Part shown: in pieces, positions 44,040 through 55,088 of the stretch
Numbering within the stretch: position 1 is the stretch's first letter
How the letters are laid out: the number at the start of each line of letters is the position of its first letter
NCBI GenBank assembly: GCA_020747015.1
Contig: JAGTJM010000079.1
Location: 1 to 64,000 of the forward strand
Origin: Pyrenochaeta sp. MPI-SDFR-AT-0127
Lineage: Eukaryota; Ascomycota; Dothideomycetes; Pleosporales; Cucurbitariaceae
Direction: 5' to 3'
Length of the DNA: 64,000 nt
Notes under the pieces: generated by a model
The model's input: only the letters and a program-made list of their open reading frames with translations
What the model was told of the DNA's origin: nothing
Databases searched by the model: none
Position numbers and translations under genes: made by a program

Positions 44040-45479
44040 ATGTCGACAACAATGGACTTGGAGAAGGCGTTGCCAACCCAACACCACCAAAGCCAGGCTC
44101 ACCATGACGCCATTCACACATCCACCACCATCCCATCACAACCGCCCTCAAGACACGAAGAGGAGGAAATTGCACGGATACCTACACACTTTTCACAGGC
44201 TTCTCGAAACAAAAAGTCAATATCCGGCTTAGCAAAAATAATCACCGCACGATCATGTGCATCTATCGTTGACCCTGGGCCTCCACCGGACGGAGGTGCA
44301 AAAGCCTGGACACAGGCCTTTATGGGTCATTTTGTTGTATTTAATACCTGGGGAATGATAGCAACATTTGGTGTCTTCCAGCAACACTATACTCTCAATC
44401 TTGGCCTAGAGCCATCTGCTGTATCCTGGATCGGCACTATGCAGATGCTAGGCCACTTCTCGTTGGGCATGTTCACTGGCCGCATGTTTGATGCAGGGTA
44501 CTTTTATTGGTCTCTCATACCTGGAATGATAATTGCTGCCTTGGGCATGTTCATGACAAGCTTGTGTACAAAATACTGGCAATTCTTTCTTGCCCAAGGT
44601 ATCATGAACGGCCTCGGAAATGGGATGCAATTTGCGCCTACCTTGTCGCTAGTCACAACATACTTTGCAACAAATAGAAGTGTGGCCCTTGCTATCATGG
44701 CTTCAGGTAGTGCCACAGGCGGATTAGTTTATCCGACAATCGCCCGCCAACTTCTTCCAAGAATTGGGTTCCCGTGGACTGTTAGAGTAATGGGTTTCAT
44801 CATGCTCGCAGTTGGTGCGCTCTACTGCTCCCTCCTCAAACCTCGACTTCCTCCGCGCAAGTCTGGCCCGCTCCTCGAACTTAGTGCGTTCAAAGAACCG
44901 CCATACAGCCTCTTCTGCATAGGAGTACTGTTAATCTGCTTGGGACAGTACTTTGCATTCTACTACATCTCATCATTCGCTGTTGATGTCCTCAAGCTCC
45001 CTTACGGCACATCCATCAATGTCCTACTCGTACTGAACGGTATCGGCGTCCTTGGCCGTCTCATTCCCAGTTACTTCGCTGACAAATACACTGGACCATA
45101 CAACATCCTCATACCATTTTGTATCATCTCCGCTGTTGCCTTATACTGTTGGCCTCTTGTGAAGAGCGAAGCCGGACTCTTTGGCTGGGCAGCGCTCTTT
45201 GGCTTTTTCGTTGCTGGTTTCCAAGGCATATTTCCAGCTGCGCTAACCACCTTGACAAAGGACATGAGCAAAGTGGGAACGAGGAACGGCCAGGGTTTCG
45301 CCGTCGTGGGTCTAGGAACCTTTATTGGTCCCCCCATTGCGGGTGCACTGATACAAAGTTATGGGGGCGGGTATTTGATTGCGCAGCTGTTCGCGGGTAG
45401 TACTGTCCTTTTAGGGAGTCTAATATTGATCATCGGAAGATGGAGCATTACAGGATCAATAATTAGAGTGCGAGCATAA
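44040..45479 (+). CDS. MFS monocarboxylate-transporter-like permease
   Basis: Single exon, 479 aa, MCT (SLC16-like) branch of the major facilitator superfamily. A hydrophilic His/Gln/Thr-rich cytosolic N-terminus (about 75 residues) precedes the family signature around PPPDGGAKAWTQAFMGH ([D/E]-G-G-x-x-W at the start of TM1). Twelve hydrophobic segments follow, including GIMNGLGNGMQFAPTLSLV, the loop KPRLPPRKSGPLLE between TM6 and TM7, and GRLIPSYFADKYTGPYN after TM8. Fungal members transport monocarboxylates, riboflavin or secondary metabolites; the substrate cannot be told from sequence. The gene converges on the secreted DUF8021-type gene, with 117 bp between stop codons. Confidence 0.92.
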   Translation: MSTTMDLEKALPTQHHQSQAHHDAIHTSTTIPSQPPSRHEEEEIARIPTHFSQASRNKKSISGLAKIITARSCASIVDPGPPPDGGAKAWTQAFMGHFVVFNTWGMIATFGVFQQHYTLNLGLEPSAVSWIGTMQMLGHFSLGMFTGRMFDAGYFYWSLIPGMIIAALGMFMTSLCTKYWQFFLAQGIMNGLGNGMQFAPTLSLVTTYFATNRSVALAIMASGSATGGLVYPTIARQLLPRIGFPWTVRVMGFIMLAVGALYCSLLKPRLPPRKSGPLLELSAFKEPPYSLFCIGVLLICLGQYFAFYYISSFAVDVLKLPYGTSINVLLVLNGIGVLGRLIPSYFADKYTGPYNILIPFCIISAVALYCWPLVKSEAGLFGWAALFGFFVAGFQGIFPAALTTLTKDMSKVGTRNGQGFAVVGLGTFIGPPIAGALIQSYGGGYLIAQLFAGSTVLLGSLILIIGRWSITGSIIRVRA

Positions 45480-45596
45480 GTAAAACATCTTAAGCCTTTA
45501 GTACGCGCAAGCACTGTCATGTGTGCGTTTTAAAGGATAAATGAATACAATCTATCCCATCATTCCCACTGGAATTTGATTCGCAAGACTGCCCGT

Positions 45597-46442
45597 TCAT
45601 CCTTCGATTGGCACATACGTCCCATTCAACCCACATCCTGGATGTCCCTCACATGTCGAAATAGTATGAATGTACCTCAATTTCCCTTTTTCTACGCGGA
45701 ACAAATGACTATCAGGCGCTGGGTCCGTACTTGCCCTATCCAACCCCGGGAAGCCTACGTAGATGTTCACAGCACCCAACTCAGTATCAACCACATACCT
45801 TCTGTCTACAACCTTGATCGTAGATGGCAGGCCAAGGTGGCACGTGGACGCGTTCGTGAAGCGAGTATCGGTATATGCGCCGCCTTCAAGACGAGCACAC
45901 GGTGTGCCGAAGGGCACGCTGATGTTGGCATTCCCAAAGCGATCGAAGTAAGCGTCGCCAGCAGCTTGAATGGCCTCGCGACTAGACTGATCGGCAATGG
46001 GTATAGGCGACCAGTCTTCGAGGGAGTTATAGTACGCGGTTCCCGTTGCATTGAACAGCCAATCTCCTTCGTCACTGACTAGAGTTTCCATCTTCCGCAC
46101 TACTTTGCCATCACCTTCAATTCTCACACCGATGACATACGGATGACTGGGATCTGTGACAATGATCTCCGTGAAGGCCGTGCAGAGGTAGGGGTCGATA
46201 AATTGGCGTGAACTCGTAATGTTGAGGGAGTGGTTAACGATGGAAGTCGGCGCGGAGATATTAGCAGGGAGAAATTGCTCGGTATAAGATAAATTCTGAG
46301 GGAGATGGGATAGTAGTAGGGAGGAGTTGCCGCGGGTTTGAGCGGAGAGATACAGGGCCGTAAAGTCGGTCAAGAAAGTACGGTCGCATACAGCAGAGGC
46401 TATGGCGAGAAGGGCGTTGGAAACGATGATTGATCGACTCAT
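45597..46442 (-). CDS. Secreted DUF8021-type protein
   Basis: Single-exon 281-aa frame. The N-terminus (MSRSIIVSNALLAIASAVCD) is a likely signal peptide. The rest has many N-glycosylation sequons (NSS, NLS, NIS, NHS, NIT, NAT, NAS, NGT), several Cys, and the block GDAYFDRFGNANISVPFGTP followed by CARLEGGAYTD that I associate with the DUF8021 domain of secreted fungal proteins. The ending CEGHPGCGLNGTYVP is Cys/Gly-rich. Enzymatic role unknown. Expected extracellular. The family name is from memory of the motif, while secretion and glycosylation are read directly. Confidence 0.8.
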   Translation of the reverse strand: MSRSIIVSNALLAIASAVCDRTFLTDFTALYLSAQTRGNSSLLLSHLPQNLSYTEQFLPANISAPTSIVNHSLNITSSRQFIDPYLCTAFTEIIVTDPSHPYVIGVRIEGDGKVVRKMETLVSDEGDWLFNATGTAYYNSLEDWSPIPIADQSSREAIQAAGDAYFDRFGNANISVPFGTPCARLEGGAYTDTRFTNASTCHLGLPSTIKVVDRRYVVDTELGAVNIYVGFPGLDRASTDPAPDSHLFRVEKGKLRYIHTISTCEGHPGCGLNGTYVPIEG

Positions 46443-47884
46443 GTTGCTGACGGTACGAGAACCAATCCTAGAAGTAATGTATAAACTGTACCTTTCAACT
46501 GATTCTGTTCTATCTCTTATGGGGCTCCCGAGATTTACAGATATAGAATGCTAGAACTGCCGTCGGAAATAATCTCGCAGCGCTGCTTGAGCATGGGGCT
46601 GTCGCCAATGGACCTGCATGATCCAAATCTATCCATATAATGTGGGGCTACTCTGCAGTGTTTCATGAATCCGTACCCCGCATCGACATTTCAAGAGTCA
46701 GAGTCGAAATCCTGTGGGTAAAAATGGGAGTTTGCAGACCGCATAATTGCTCTTCACTCAAATTGAGTAGATCCCTGTTGAGCGATCACATTTCCCTACG
46801 GCCCATATCATGTGCAGATGGCTAGCCTCTCTGAACATGTCCAGCCAGAATATTCAAATCAGGTTTTGCTGGGGTCATTACCATGGTTTGAAGGTCATGA
46901 TGAAAGGTAGGTGCTCGCGAGCACCGATGTTCCATTTTCTGTGGAAGCCTCGAGGGACCTAATGATTTTGACCAACCGGAAGATCCGCGAACGTCTCATT
47001 CCATTGTAGTTTGCCGTTGCTAATCACCGGTTCTCATACTCGATGCTCTGATATCACTAGTTACAACGATTTGCGTGTCTTCCCATTTCCTCTATGATGC
47101 CATTTCGTGACCCCCCAAGAATCTCCTGTGCTCTTAATAACGAACTTTTGACTCCATTGTGCAATTAAAACATAGGTGAGAACCCTGTAGTCGATGTCGG
47201 AGCTTTAGTTATCGCTGCCAACAATCCTCAATTGATTCGTGTACCGGACTTAGGAGATGAGATCTGACTTGCATTTGTCGATGGCGTGCTAAACATCTTT
47301 GATCTTTGATATCTTTGAGTGGCTAGGATTTGAGTGTCTTGCGGTAGAATGCATAGTGCTCTAGAGAGTGCCTCGATTGTTGCTTTTAAGGGACTAAATG
47401 CTTTTCGGACGTAAACGGCGTCTTGATTATTCGATAACCACGGTATCTGAAGTGTTAAAGGATGAGGAGATGATGGAATCCCATGTGTTCCGGAGGACGT
47501 GCTAAAAGTCGATGATCAAAATAGAGCCAATGACGCGAGTAACGCTGGCTCGCATGAGGTGGATTGAATGTAGATCGGAAAGGGGCAACATGAAGGTGAG
47601 GAGCTGGGAATAGGCGGCTTTTAAATGATATGCTAGTTGCAAGGTGGCACTTCGCTCAATGTGAGAAATGGTGTGGGGAAAAGGAGTAAGACAGAGGTGA
47701 TGAGTACTTGGTTGTATGCTTGGTATGAGATATGCATGACTTGATAAGCGTGCACAAGCATTCATGAAAGACTGAATGAAAACCGAGGATGATAAAATCG
47801 GGCTATTCGGGTAATGTAGTATCGTACGCTACAGATTTCTCGTTGGAAACATAACAAATCCTAGACGACGTAGCCGCACATATA
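46443..47884. other. Gene-poor stretch (about 1.4 kb)
   Basis: Contains the DUF8021-type promoter and the 3' flank of the PSI-domain gene. Only short frames without motifs (for example 46640-46825, 47502-47765). No repeats or transposon remnants recognised. Confidence 0.45.
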
Positions 47885-48700
47885 TCAATGTTCAAGCAAA
47901 GGCCTCCTCTCTGCACCATTAAACCCGATCTTCCTTCCTTTTCCACTACCCCACCAAAGTCTTCCTCTCCTCGGTGCCCCCTCATCTACCTCCTCAACCT
48001 CGAATTCCTTCTGCTCACCCCTCATTCTCCTCCACCACTTGGCCCAGTTTTCGCCTCTGCGCACCCATACTTCACCGCTTCCATCTTCATACAACGTCCA
48101 TCCACCATTCTTCGCTCGGAGACCTAGTCCAACCCATTTTGAGAGTTGCCAAAGACCGAAGAGCACGAGTACACCAAACAAGGTGCTGACAATAGTAACA
48201 ATAGATGTCAAGAAGGTGATTGTGGAGACTTGGCAGCCAAGACCGGAAGTACGAAGTTCAAAACGCTCTGGTCCCATGGCGCAGATGAACTTGTACCTGA
48301 TTGGTGACAATAGAGGGAAGGCTCGAGACAAAGGGTCTGTTGGGAGAGGCAGACATGTTTGAGACTGGAATCGGTCAGGATACAGGTTTTGTGGTACCAA
48401 ATCGCATAACAATGATGCCACGCTCAAGATGGTGCATTCACGCAAGGAGGAGAATTCCTGAGCTCTCGCGTGGAGGAAAGAGGTGAAGAGAGAAAAGCTC
48501 GAACATACAATAGCGCACCATCCGCAAAACCCTTCACTCCGATGACAATCCCCACAGTCTGTAAAACCCCAGCATTTTCGCAACCTATCTCTATCTTCTT
48601 TGGGGCTGTCCTGATATCTCAGTTCGAAGAGCTGCGTCAGGTTAAAGCTCGTACCAGCATCTGCGGGCTGCGCGTATATGGAGGGGCATGCAGAGGACAT
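47885..48700 (-). CDS. PSI-domain single-pass membrane protein
   Basis: Exons (minus) 48700-48509 and 48364-47885 give 223 aa. A Cys-rich PSI (plexin-semaphorin-integrin) module is visible: CWGFTDCGDCHRSEGFCGWC, then the intron, then SQTCLPLPTD and FICAMGPERFELRTSGLGC. A strong membrane helix follows (VSTITFLTSIVTIVSTLFGV, then LVLFGLWQLS), with a basic/acidic cytosolic tail that contains an aromatic GGWTLYEDGSGEVW segment. The 144-bp intron interrupts the PSI module; reading through it inserts about 48 unrelated residues. No clear cleavable signal peptide, so topology rests on the single helix. PSI modules usually stabilise extracellular domains; the fungal role is unknown. Confidence 0.78.
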   Translation of the reverse strand: MSSACPSIYAQPADAGTSFNLTQLFELRYQDSPKEDRDRLRKCWGFTDCGDCHRSEGFCGWCAIVCSSFSLFTSFLHARAQEFSSLRECTILSVASLLCDLVPQNLYPDRFQSQTCLPLPTDPLSRAFPLLSPIRYKFICAMGPERFELRTSGLGCQVSTITFLTSIVTIVSTLFGVLVLFGLWQLSKWVGLGLRAKNGGWTLYEDGSGEVWVRRGENWAKWWRRMRGEQKEFEVEEVDEGAPRRGRLWWGSGKGRKIGFNGAERRPLLEH

Positions 48701-49056
48701 TGAGTAGGTTTTAGTTAATGTGACGGCCAGTAGAGAAGAATATCAGAAAGCGGTTTAGATGACGGATATCAGCATTAGGTTAAGTTGGAAGGTTGGAAGT
48801 GAGGCGTGAGGGGATGTGCGGAAACGCCTTGCGCTACGCTGAAATGGGAAACGCGGCTTTGCTGCCACGTCAAAACCTCATCCATAGGATCTTCCAACAA
48901 CTAGGGGCATTGATTTAGTATGGTCGATTGACAACAAACAAGAAACTTGGAAAGGCGGACCGGAGTATTGAATGAGTAACGAATGATTTACAATGAATCG
49001 AAGTATGTACAGATGAAAATTCTACGGCGTGTTCTCATTCATCAGGCCCAGAAGAC
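48701..49056. other. Intergenic region between PSI-domain gene and CDH
   Basis: About 355 bp holding the PSI-domain promoter and the CDH 3' UTR. No gene seen. Confidence 0.5.
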
Positions 49057-51885
49057 TCATGCGGGAATGCACTGGCTATAGTAGGTATTTTGAACCTGGC
49101 ACCTGTACCCACTAACGCAAGACGTTGGGCCAGTATAACCTTGTCCGCCGCATTGTTCATACTACAAAGAATGTCAGCCCACTGCACACTTATTTTGGGA
49201 TTCAGAAGAGAATACGTACTGCAGCGACCTTGTCTGAAGGAGGGAGAGCGAGGATCTTAGCTGCGGCGTGCTCAGCTGCAACAACAATGTAGGATGTTGG
49301 GTTGGTAAAGATGTGACTAGATGCTCTTAGTTATGGCCAAAAAGACGGGGAGTGACGGCATACCCTGGGAAGATGGAGGCGTCAACGACATGGATGTTGT
49401 CTGTGCCATAGACTTTGGTGTTCAGATCGACGACCGAAGTTCCACCGTTCAGACCGCTGTCGGTTCCGATCTTGGCTGTTCCAATCCAGTGGTTGGCGCG
49501 ACGGGCACTTGGGGTTTTGGGAAGCTAGTTTGCTGTCAGTAACAGTCATATCAAGTTCACATGTTATTACGTACGCTGGCCACGTATGCCTCCACAGTGG
49601 TGGTATTGGAAGGAACCTGGAACTCGATGAGAGGGTTCCTTTTGATAGCCTTGATCATGCTCTTGATACCGGCGATGACAACATCGGTATCAGCTTGCGT
49701 CGCGAGATAGGGTGATTTGCTGACATAGACGCCAAGGGCACCATTGATGGAAAGAGCGCCTCGAGAGGTAGAGCCATGACCAAGATACTGACTAATAGTG
49801 AGATGATTAGTGTCGTTGACACCAGGGCCTTCTACACGAGCAGTCCACTGAATTGAACGGTTGATGCCATCTGTGCCTTTGATGACTTCCCAAGCAAGAG
49901 GGCCAATATTGGGAGCGGATGTAGCAAGGATACCGGAGCGCTTGTTAAGATATGCTGCTTTATCGGCCTCGATGGGCGCATCCCAAGCCTTGTAGAAATC
50001 ATAGAAGGAGATGTTGGGGTGCTTGATGACAAGATCAGTGTTGACATGGTCGTTCAGGTTCTGGCCAACGGGGAGGTTGATCCACGACGACTCAGCAATA
50101 AAACTCGGGCCATCTTGAACACTGTTCTTGACGATGGTGAGCTGGTCCTTTGGTCCGATACCGCTGCGGAAGAGCACCTTGGAGGAACCGAAAACGCCAC
50201 CAGACAAGATGACACGACCGCCAGGGTTGAGCTTGACAGTACCGCAGTAGCCGGTGCCGCCCACGCCACTCTCTAGCTCGACGCCGGTAGCCTTGCCCCC
50301 CGTGCGTACAACGCGGCGGACCATGGTGTTTGTCCAGAGTGCGAAGTTCTTCCTCTGGAGGGCAGTGACCAGATAGGTGCCAAGAGGACCCTGTCTTTGT
50401 CCATTCTCGTACATGAACGGGGTGCGGGAGTAGGTTCGGTTCTTCTCGTTTTGTTGATTGTTGGCAACAACAGACTTCCAGCCGTCTGCGCCAAGGGCTC
50501 CCGACAGAACATCGAAGCCTTCTTGCTTGTAGCGCTTGCCATCCTTTGAAGGGGTGTCTGTACCGGGGATGCGCTTGAATACACGGTCGATCGCGCCCTT
50601 GACATCAGATGCCCTCCAGCCCTGAGGGAAGTTGTAGTCAAAGTCAACATCGACAGGCTTCCACCATAGAGCAGCATTGACAGCAGCGCCTCCACCGAGG
50701 ACACAGCCAGCCATCTGGTCGATATCAGTGCAAGCAACACCGGCAGAATCGACCCAAATCTGATTGCAGAGACCAGGAACGTCGAAGCGAGTCAAGCCGT
50801 TGCTGGTGACCCACGCTGGGCCCATGGTTCCACCGAATCGAGCCAAAGATGGCGGGCCCTTTTCGAGCAGTAGAACGCTCTTGCCGGATTCAGAGAGCTT
50901 GTCAGCCACAGGGATACCACCAGCACCGCCCCCAACAACAATGAAGTCGTAAGCTGCAGTGGGCGCAGGCTTACCAACGCATGAAACAGGCGCTGTTGGG
51001 GTGGGTGTAGAGGAAGCCGTGGGGGTGGGAGGAGTGGTGGTGAAAAGTTTGACCCAATCAGGGTACTTTGCATTTCTGGCATTGGCTACCGGAATGCCGA
51101 ATAGAGATTGTCCCTTGTTGTGTTGAACCCACGTGCCGGAGTAGATTTGATTGTGCTGGGCCCAACCAATGACCTGCACCTCTGTAGGGATTTGAGAGCC
51201 TGCTGCGCCATTCTGATTCCAGATCCAGCACCATGTACATCGGTACACGATCTCGAAATGGGTGTCGGTGATGGTGTGCGATAGCTGAGTAATTGTCGCA
51301 TTTCCAGTGTAGTCCTCTGGGGCGATGTAGCCACTACAGACCATTAGAATCGTGGTGTCAATGCCAATGCCAATGTCAATGTTTGTGAGCTTACCTTGCG
51401 TAGACAAATTTTGTTTTGACAGCGTTGGCTTCTGGCCACGCCACGAGGAGAAGATTGAAGGGCATAGCGCCACCGTGACTGATACCCGAATATCCCTGCC
51501 TACCTGCCTCCAGGGAGCCTTTCTGCAACAAGCGTCAGCTATGCAGGTCACGGAGTGGATTGTAGAGGCTCTTACGAGATATCCAATGTATTCATCATTG
51601 GTTCCAGTGGATGTCTCTGGCAGCGCATAACCCCATTCAAAGCCACCAGCAGTCTGGTCTGAGCTGACCACTTGCCGCCTATACCAATTACAAGGTGCTC
51701 GTTGGTGTTGTATCATTGAACTCACCAGAATTCGATGCCGCTTGAATGGGTGAACTTATCCTGGGCAAGAGCAACAGGAGCAACTGATGTTGGTTAGCCA
51801 CGAGTCAACTGGCTAGAGTTGGCGTGGATGCCATACAAAGAGGGGACAGCAGCGATGCTGCTCTGAGGACGGATGAAGCCTTCAT
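49057..51885 (-). CDS. cdh: Cellobiose dehydrogenase with cytochrome, flavodehydrogenase and CBM1
   Basis: Secreted flavocytochrome that oxidises cellobiose and cello-oligosaccharides to lactones and passes electrons through its b-type heme to acceptors such as AA9 LPMOs. Eight exons (minus): 51885-51837, 51783-51726, 51663-51576, 51522-51395, 51333-49575, 49524-49364, 49316-49220, 49161-49057, totalling 814 aa in phase. Order: signal peptide (MKASSVLRAASLLSPLFAPV, cut about residue 24); cytochrome domain with likely axial Met85 (GGAMPFNLLLVAW) and His179 (WVQHNKGQSLFG); Pro/Thr linker 206-223; GMC flavodehydrogenase with GGGAGG at 242-247, catalytic His706 (RANHWIGTAKIG) and Asn753 (FTNPTSY); and CBM1 at 781-814 with four Cys (YEQCGGQGYTGPTSC). 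CBM1 fills the last exon alone. CBM1-bearing CDHs are the ascomycete class IIA. Divergent from the AA9 gene. Confidence 0.95.
51356..51383. repeat. Hexanucleotide repeat in CDH intron 4
   Basis: About four and a half units of CAATGC/CAATGT occur inside the intron between CDH exons 4 and 5. Possible length-polymorphic site. Confidence 0.8.
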
Positions 51886-53225
51886 CTTGGAGCCTGCTTT
51901 GCAGCAAGTCGGGAACAGGATGAATGAACGTGGGGACCAGCGAAGCAAGCAACGGCCACGACGTCTGCGTCTAGAGCAGCGTGGCGGTCGCTGTTATATA
52001 CACATGGCTCCATTTTACCCTAGACTCAGTCGGAAACCTGACGGTGTACAGTCCAATTAGCCAAGACATGGAGCTTTCGAGTTCTTCCATCTAGAGGCGG
52101 CAGAAGGCGCCTTCAACCAGGTACGAACGATGCATATGGGCCGGGATGGGCAGAGGCGAAGCGTGTGTGCTGAGCAAAGTCACGCGTGCCATTGGGCGCA
52201 GTGAAGCAGAAGCTACTCTGGGCTGGAGATTTGAGGCTAGTCGTTAATCTGCAGAAACAACGGCGACATGGGGGGTTTTGATTGATGTATATTGACGCAG
52301 GACGGGGTACAAGGCATTATTTGCCGTGGAAGCGTGCGCTTGGGGCGCCCCTAGGCGGCACTTGCCTGTTTCGAGTTTCCCCACAGTCACCAGTCGCCCC
52401 TGCCGTTTCCTGCTTGAGGCATGGAAGCGAAGGGGAGCCACCCTGGCCATAGTACAATCTACTCTCCCGGTACGCTCCTCTCACTCTCTCCCTCGTCGTC
52501 CTCGTCCACCACCACCCACCACCTGAGGACCCGGCCAAGAACTTCTTTTGGAACCACCCAAGACCACCCAAGACCACGCGTCCCGATTTCGCTCCCCCAC
52601 CCCTCGGAAGCTTGTTCCTCTCAGTCCGCGCCGCATGTTCCGCAAGGCTGCCTCAAATCAAGGGTCGACTACGCACAAAGAGCACGTTTCGAGAATGAAA
52701 CACTCGACCACTCCAATAGCTGATAATCTATTATATTGCATCATCCTTCGCCGTCTACTGACCCCCTTCCCATCATTACCCTCGCCTGCGCCTTCAACCC
52801 ACCTCTATCCTGCAATCAATACAGAGAATTTCCGTCCAACCACCGGCACTTTTCGCTCTGTGCGCAATCGTCACCTGTTGTTCCTGCACACGCTCTTGCC
52901 CTGTTCCAGTCAATCCCAGTCCCTTTCTATTTGCATTCACACCATGCACCACAGCTAGAATCCTGCCCCAGCACGTGCTCCATCAGCCCTACTCGGGTTT
53001 TTGAAATACAAACTATATTGTCAGGACAATGTAGTCGTGGTCAGGCGGCTCCCTCACCCACTCGCATGCAGGCCCTCTGGTCTGGAGCCGTCCCGTCTAC
53101 TGCAACTGCTCCGTGCTCCATTTGGACAGTGTGAAGTCCAGAGTGCCAGAATCGCTTCATATAGCGACTGTCGCCATCGGTTTGGCTTCTGGTCACAAGA
53201 AACTGGCAAAAGCGCCTCTCTCACT
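51886..53225. promoter_or_regulatory. Shared divergent promoter region of CDH and AA9 LPMO
   Basis: The 1.34 kb between the two divergent start codons contains no convincing gene. The CDH side has a TATA box. Sites matching the carbon-catabolite repressor consensus SYGGRG occur at 52223-52228 (CTGGAG), 52379-52384 (CCCCAC, reverse strand) and 53082-53087 (CTGGAG). Such short motifs also arise by chance. Long pyrimidine-rich stretches lie at about 52,480-52,640. Confidence 0.6.
51994..52000 (-). promoter_or_regulatory. Probable TATA box of cellobiose dehydrogenase
   Basis: On the minus strand TATATAA lies about 110 bp upstream of the CDH start codon, a plausible distance for a strongly inducible secreted-enzyme gene. 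Confidence 0.55.
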
Positions 53226-54285
53226 ATGAAGCTTTCCATTGCTACATGCTCTCTGCTGGCTAGTGCCTCGGCACACACCATCTTCACAGAGCTGCATGTC
53301 AACGGGGTGGCGCAGGGGCATACCAAGGGAGTCCGAGTCCCGGTACGTACGGAGTTTGAGCACATTTCCAACCACGTCCTTTGATCCTTTGCTGACAGCA
53401 TGGAACAGACATACGACGGGTATGCACTCCGCAGTACCAACGAGACTTTGCATCTTTGACTCAAATTGACGCCCTGACTAGACCCATTACGGACGTTACC
53501 TCCAACGATGTAATTTGCAATGGAGGGTATGCACCTGTGGCGCCTGTGTCCTATATGCCAAGTTATATATTGACATGCATTTAGCCCGAATCCTCTAAAT
53601 ACGCCGTTGCCAAAGGACATTATCAACGTAGGTCGGCTCCGCAATTGATGACAACCCTAACGCGCGCCACGCGGATGAGGCTTACCCGTCGCTAGGTAAA
53701 AGCTGGGGACAAGCTGAGTGCTGAGTGGCACCATACACTTGATTCGACCCCGGAGACGGACAAGTCGGACCCCATCGACCCTGGCCACCTGGGTCCTATC
53801 ATGGTCTATCTAGCCAAGGTGGATAGTGCCTTGACAACCACAGTCACGGGACTCAAGTGGTTCAAAATCTATGAAGATGGCATGGATGCCAATGGCGAGT
53901 GGGCAGTGACACGGCTGTACAACAACAAGGGCCTGGTAGACTTTATTCTGCCTTCCTGCATCCCAAGCGGACAGTAAGCCCTCTCCTTCCTTTTGCAACA
54001 CCCCTTCCCTGTTTCCGGCGGCTGATTGTGGTACGCAGATATCTTCTACGCGCCGAGCTTATTGCTTTACACGGTGCTGCAAGCTACCCCGGCGCCCAGC
54101 TGTATATGGAATGCGCGCAGATCAATGTCACTGGCGGAGGAAATGCAAGTCCGGCTACAGTCAGCTTCCCCGGAGCATACAAAGGAACAGATCCTGGCAT
54201 CAAGTTCCAGTTGTACTGGCCAAAGCCTACATCATATACCATTCCGGGTCCTCGCCCATTCACATGCTCAGCAAAGCTCAAGTAA
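53226..54285 (+). CDS. AA9 lytic polysaccharide monooxygenase
   Basis: Secreted copper enzyme that oxidatively cleaves cellulose (and some hemicelluloses) using peroxide or oxygen and an electron donor such as CDH. Six exons: 53226-53342, 53409-53419, 53482-53526, 53585-53627, 53696-53973 and 54039-54285 give 246 aa. The signal peptide MKLSIATCSLLASASA ends exactly before His17, giving mature HTIFTELHVNG, so the N-terminal His of the histidine brace is in place. The second brace His is His103 (DPGHLGPIMVYLAKV); His176, Gln185 and Tyr187 (LIALHGA, GAQLYMECAQINVTG) complete the active site. No CBM1. Exon 2 is only 11 nt. The start codons of this gene and CDH lie 1.34 kb apart on opposite strands. 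Confidence 0.95.
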
Positions 54286-55088
54286 AGCTTTCCGTGGCTT
54301 GCGAAAACTTTCCCCACGGTTCCAAAGCATGGTCTTTGCTCTGGAGCAAACGCCACCTAGTTAGCATAACTATAAGCAAATGATATAAATAATGTTTGAA
54401 TCAAATTCATCGCACCGTCAGAACCAAGAAGCTCGTGGCATGCTGCATTGTCCAGACGTCTATGCTCCAGTCTGTATGCACCCCACAAAACGCGGCAAAT
54501 GTTTCACGTGCAAGACCCGAAGGATGGATCCGCCAATGCTCCGCCGTTGGGACCTGCATCGACTCCGCAACATCGATCATTGCACACCTCCACATCCGCA
54601 TTACCGCAGCGACGGCTCAACACCACTCGATCCAGCAATCTGGCAGAACGCCGATCCAATCTACAGTCATAGATCCTCTCATAGCCGACACGGGTCAATA
54701 TGCATGATGAACGTGAGTGCTCAATGTCTCGCTAACCATCTCTCCACACCCCTCGCTCGCCCTTCCCCGCCATGCGCACGTACAGGTACAGCACATTGAG
54801 AGCTGGGGCTGAATTGCACAGAGCTTCACGCGGTTCTGAGATTGTTTTGAGGGACCTTGCGGAAGTCTCAACGGCGATTGTTTGCAGATCGCTCAATCAG
54901 CGCGTCTACTACAGACGTTCCAACAGACTGGCGCACACCGCATGATATACCTACCCTCTTGCGCCCACGTCTTCTTCAGCAGTGCAAAGCCCCGTTATCT
55001 ATGCTAACACTGCCACCAACCAGATCCTCATCCCCTCCTCGCCCAAGTTCCTCTAACCGTTTCCCCTTTCCTCTCTCTACCAACCTCA
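54286..55088. other. Intergenic region downstream of the AA9 gene
   Basis: About 800 bp. Overlapping frames at 54392-54799 show no motif or codon bias. The right part (54,900-55,088) probably holds the 5' exon or leader of the next gene. Confidence 0.45.

Noticed and set aside
54392..54799. Overlapping plus-strand frames after the AA9 gene, considered as a small Cys-rich secreted protein
   Set aside because: No signal peptide, no codon bias and three competing frames.
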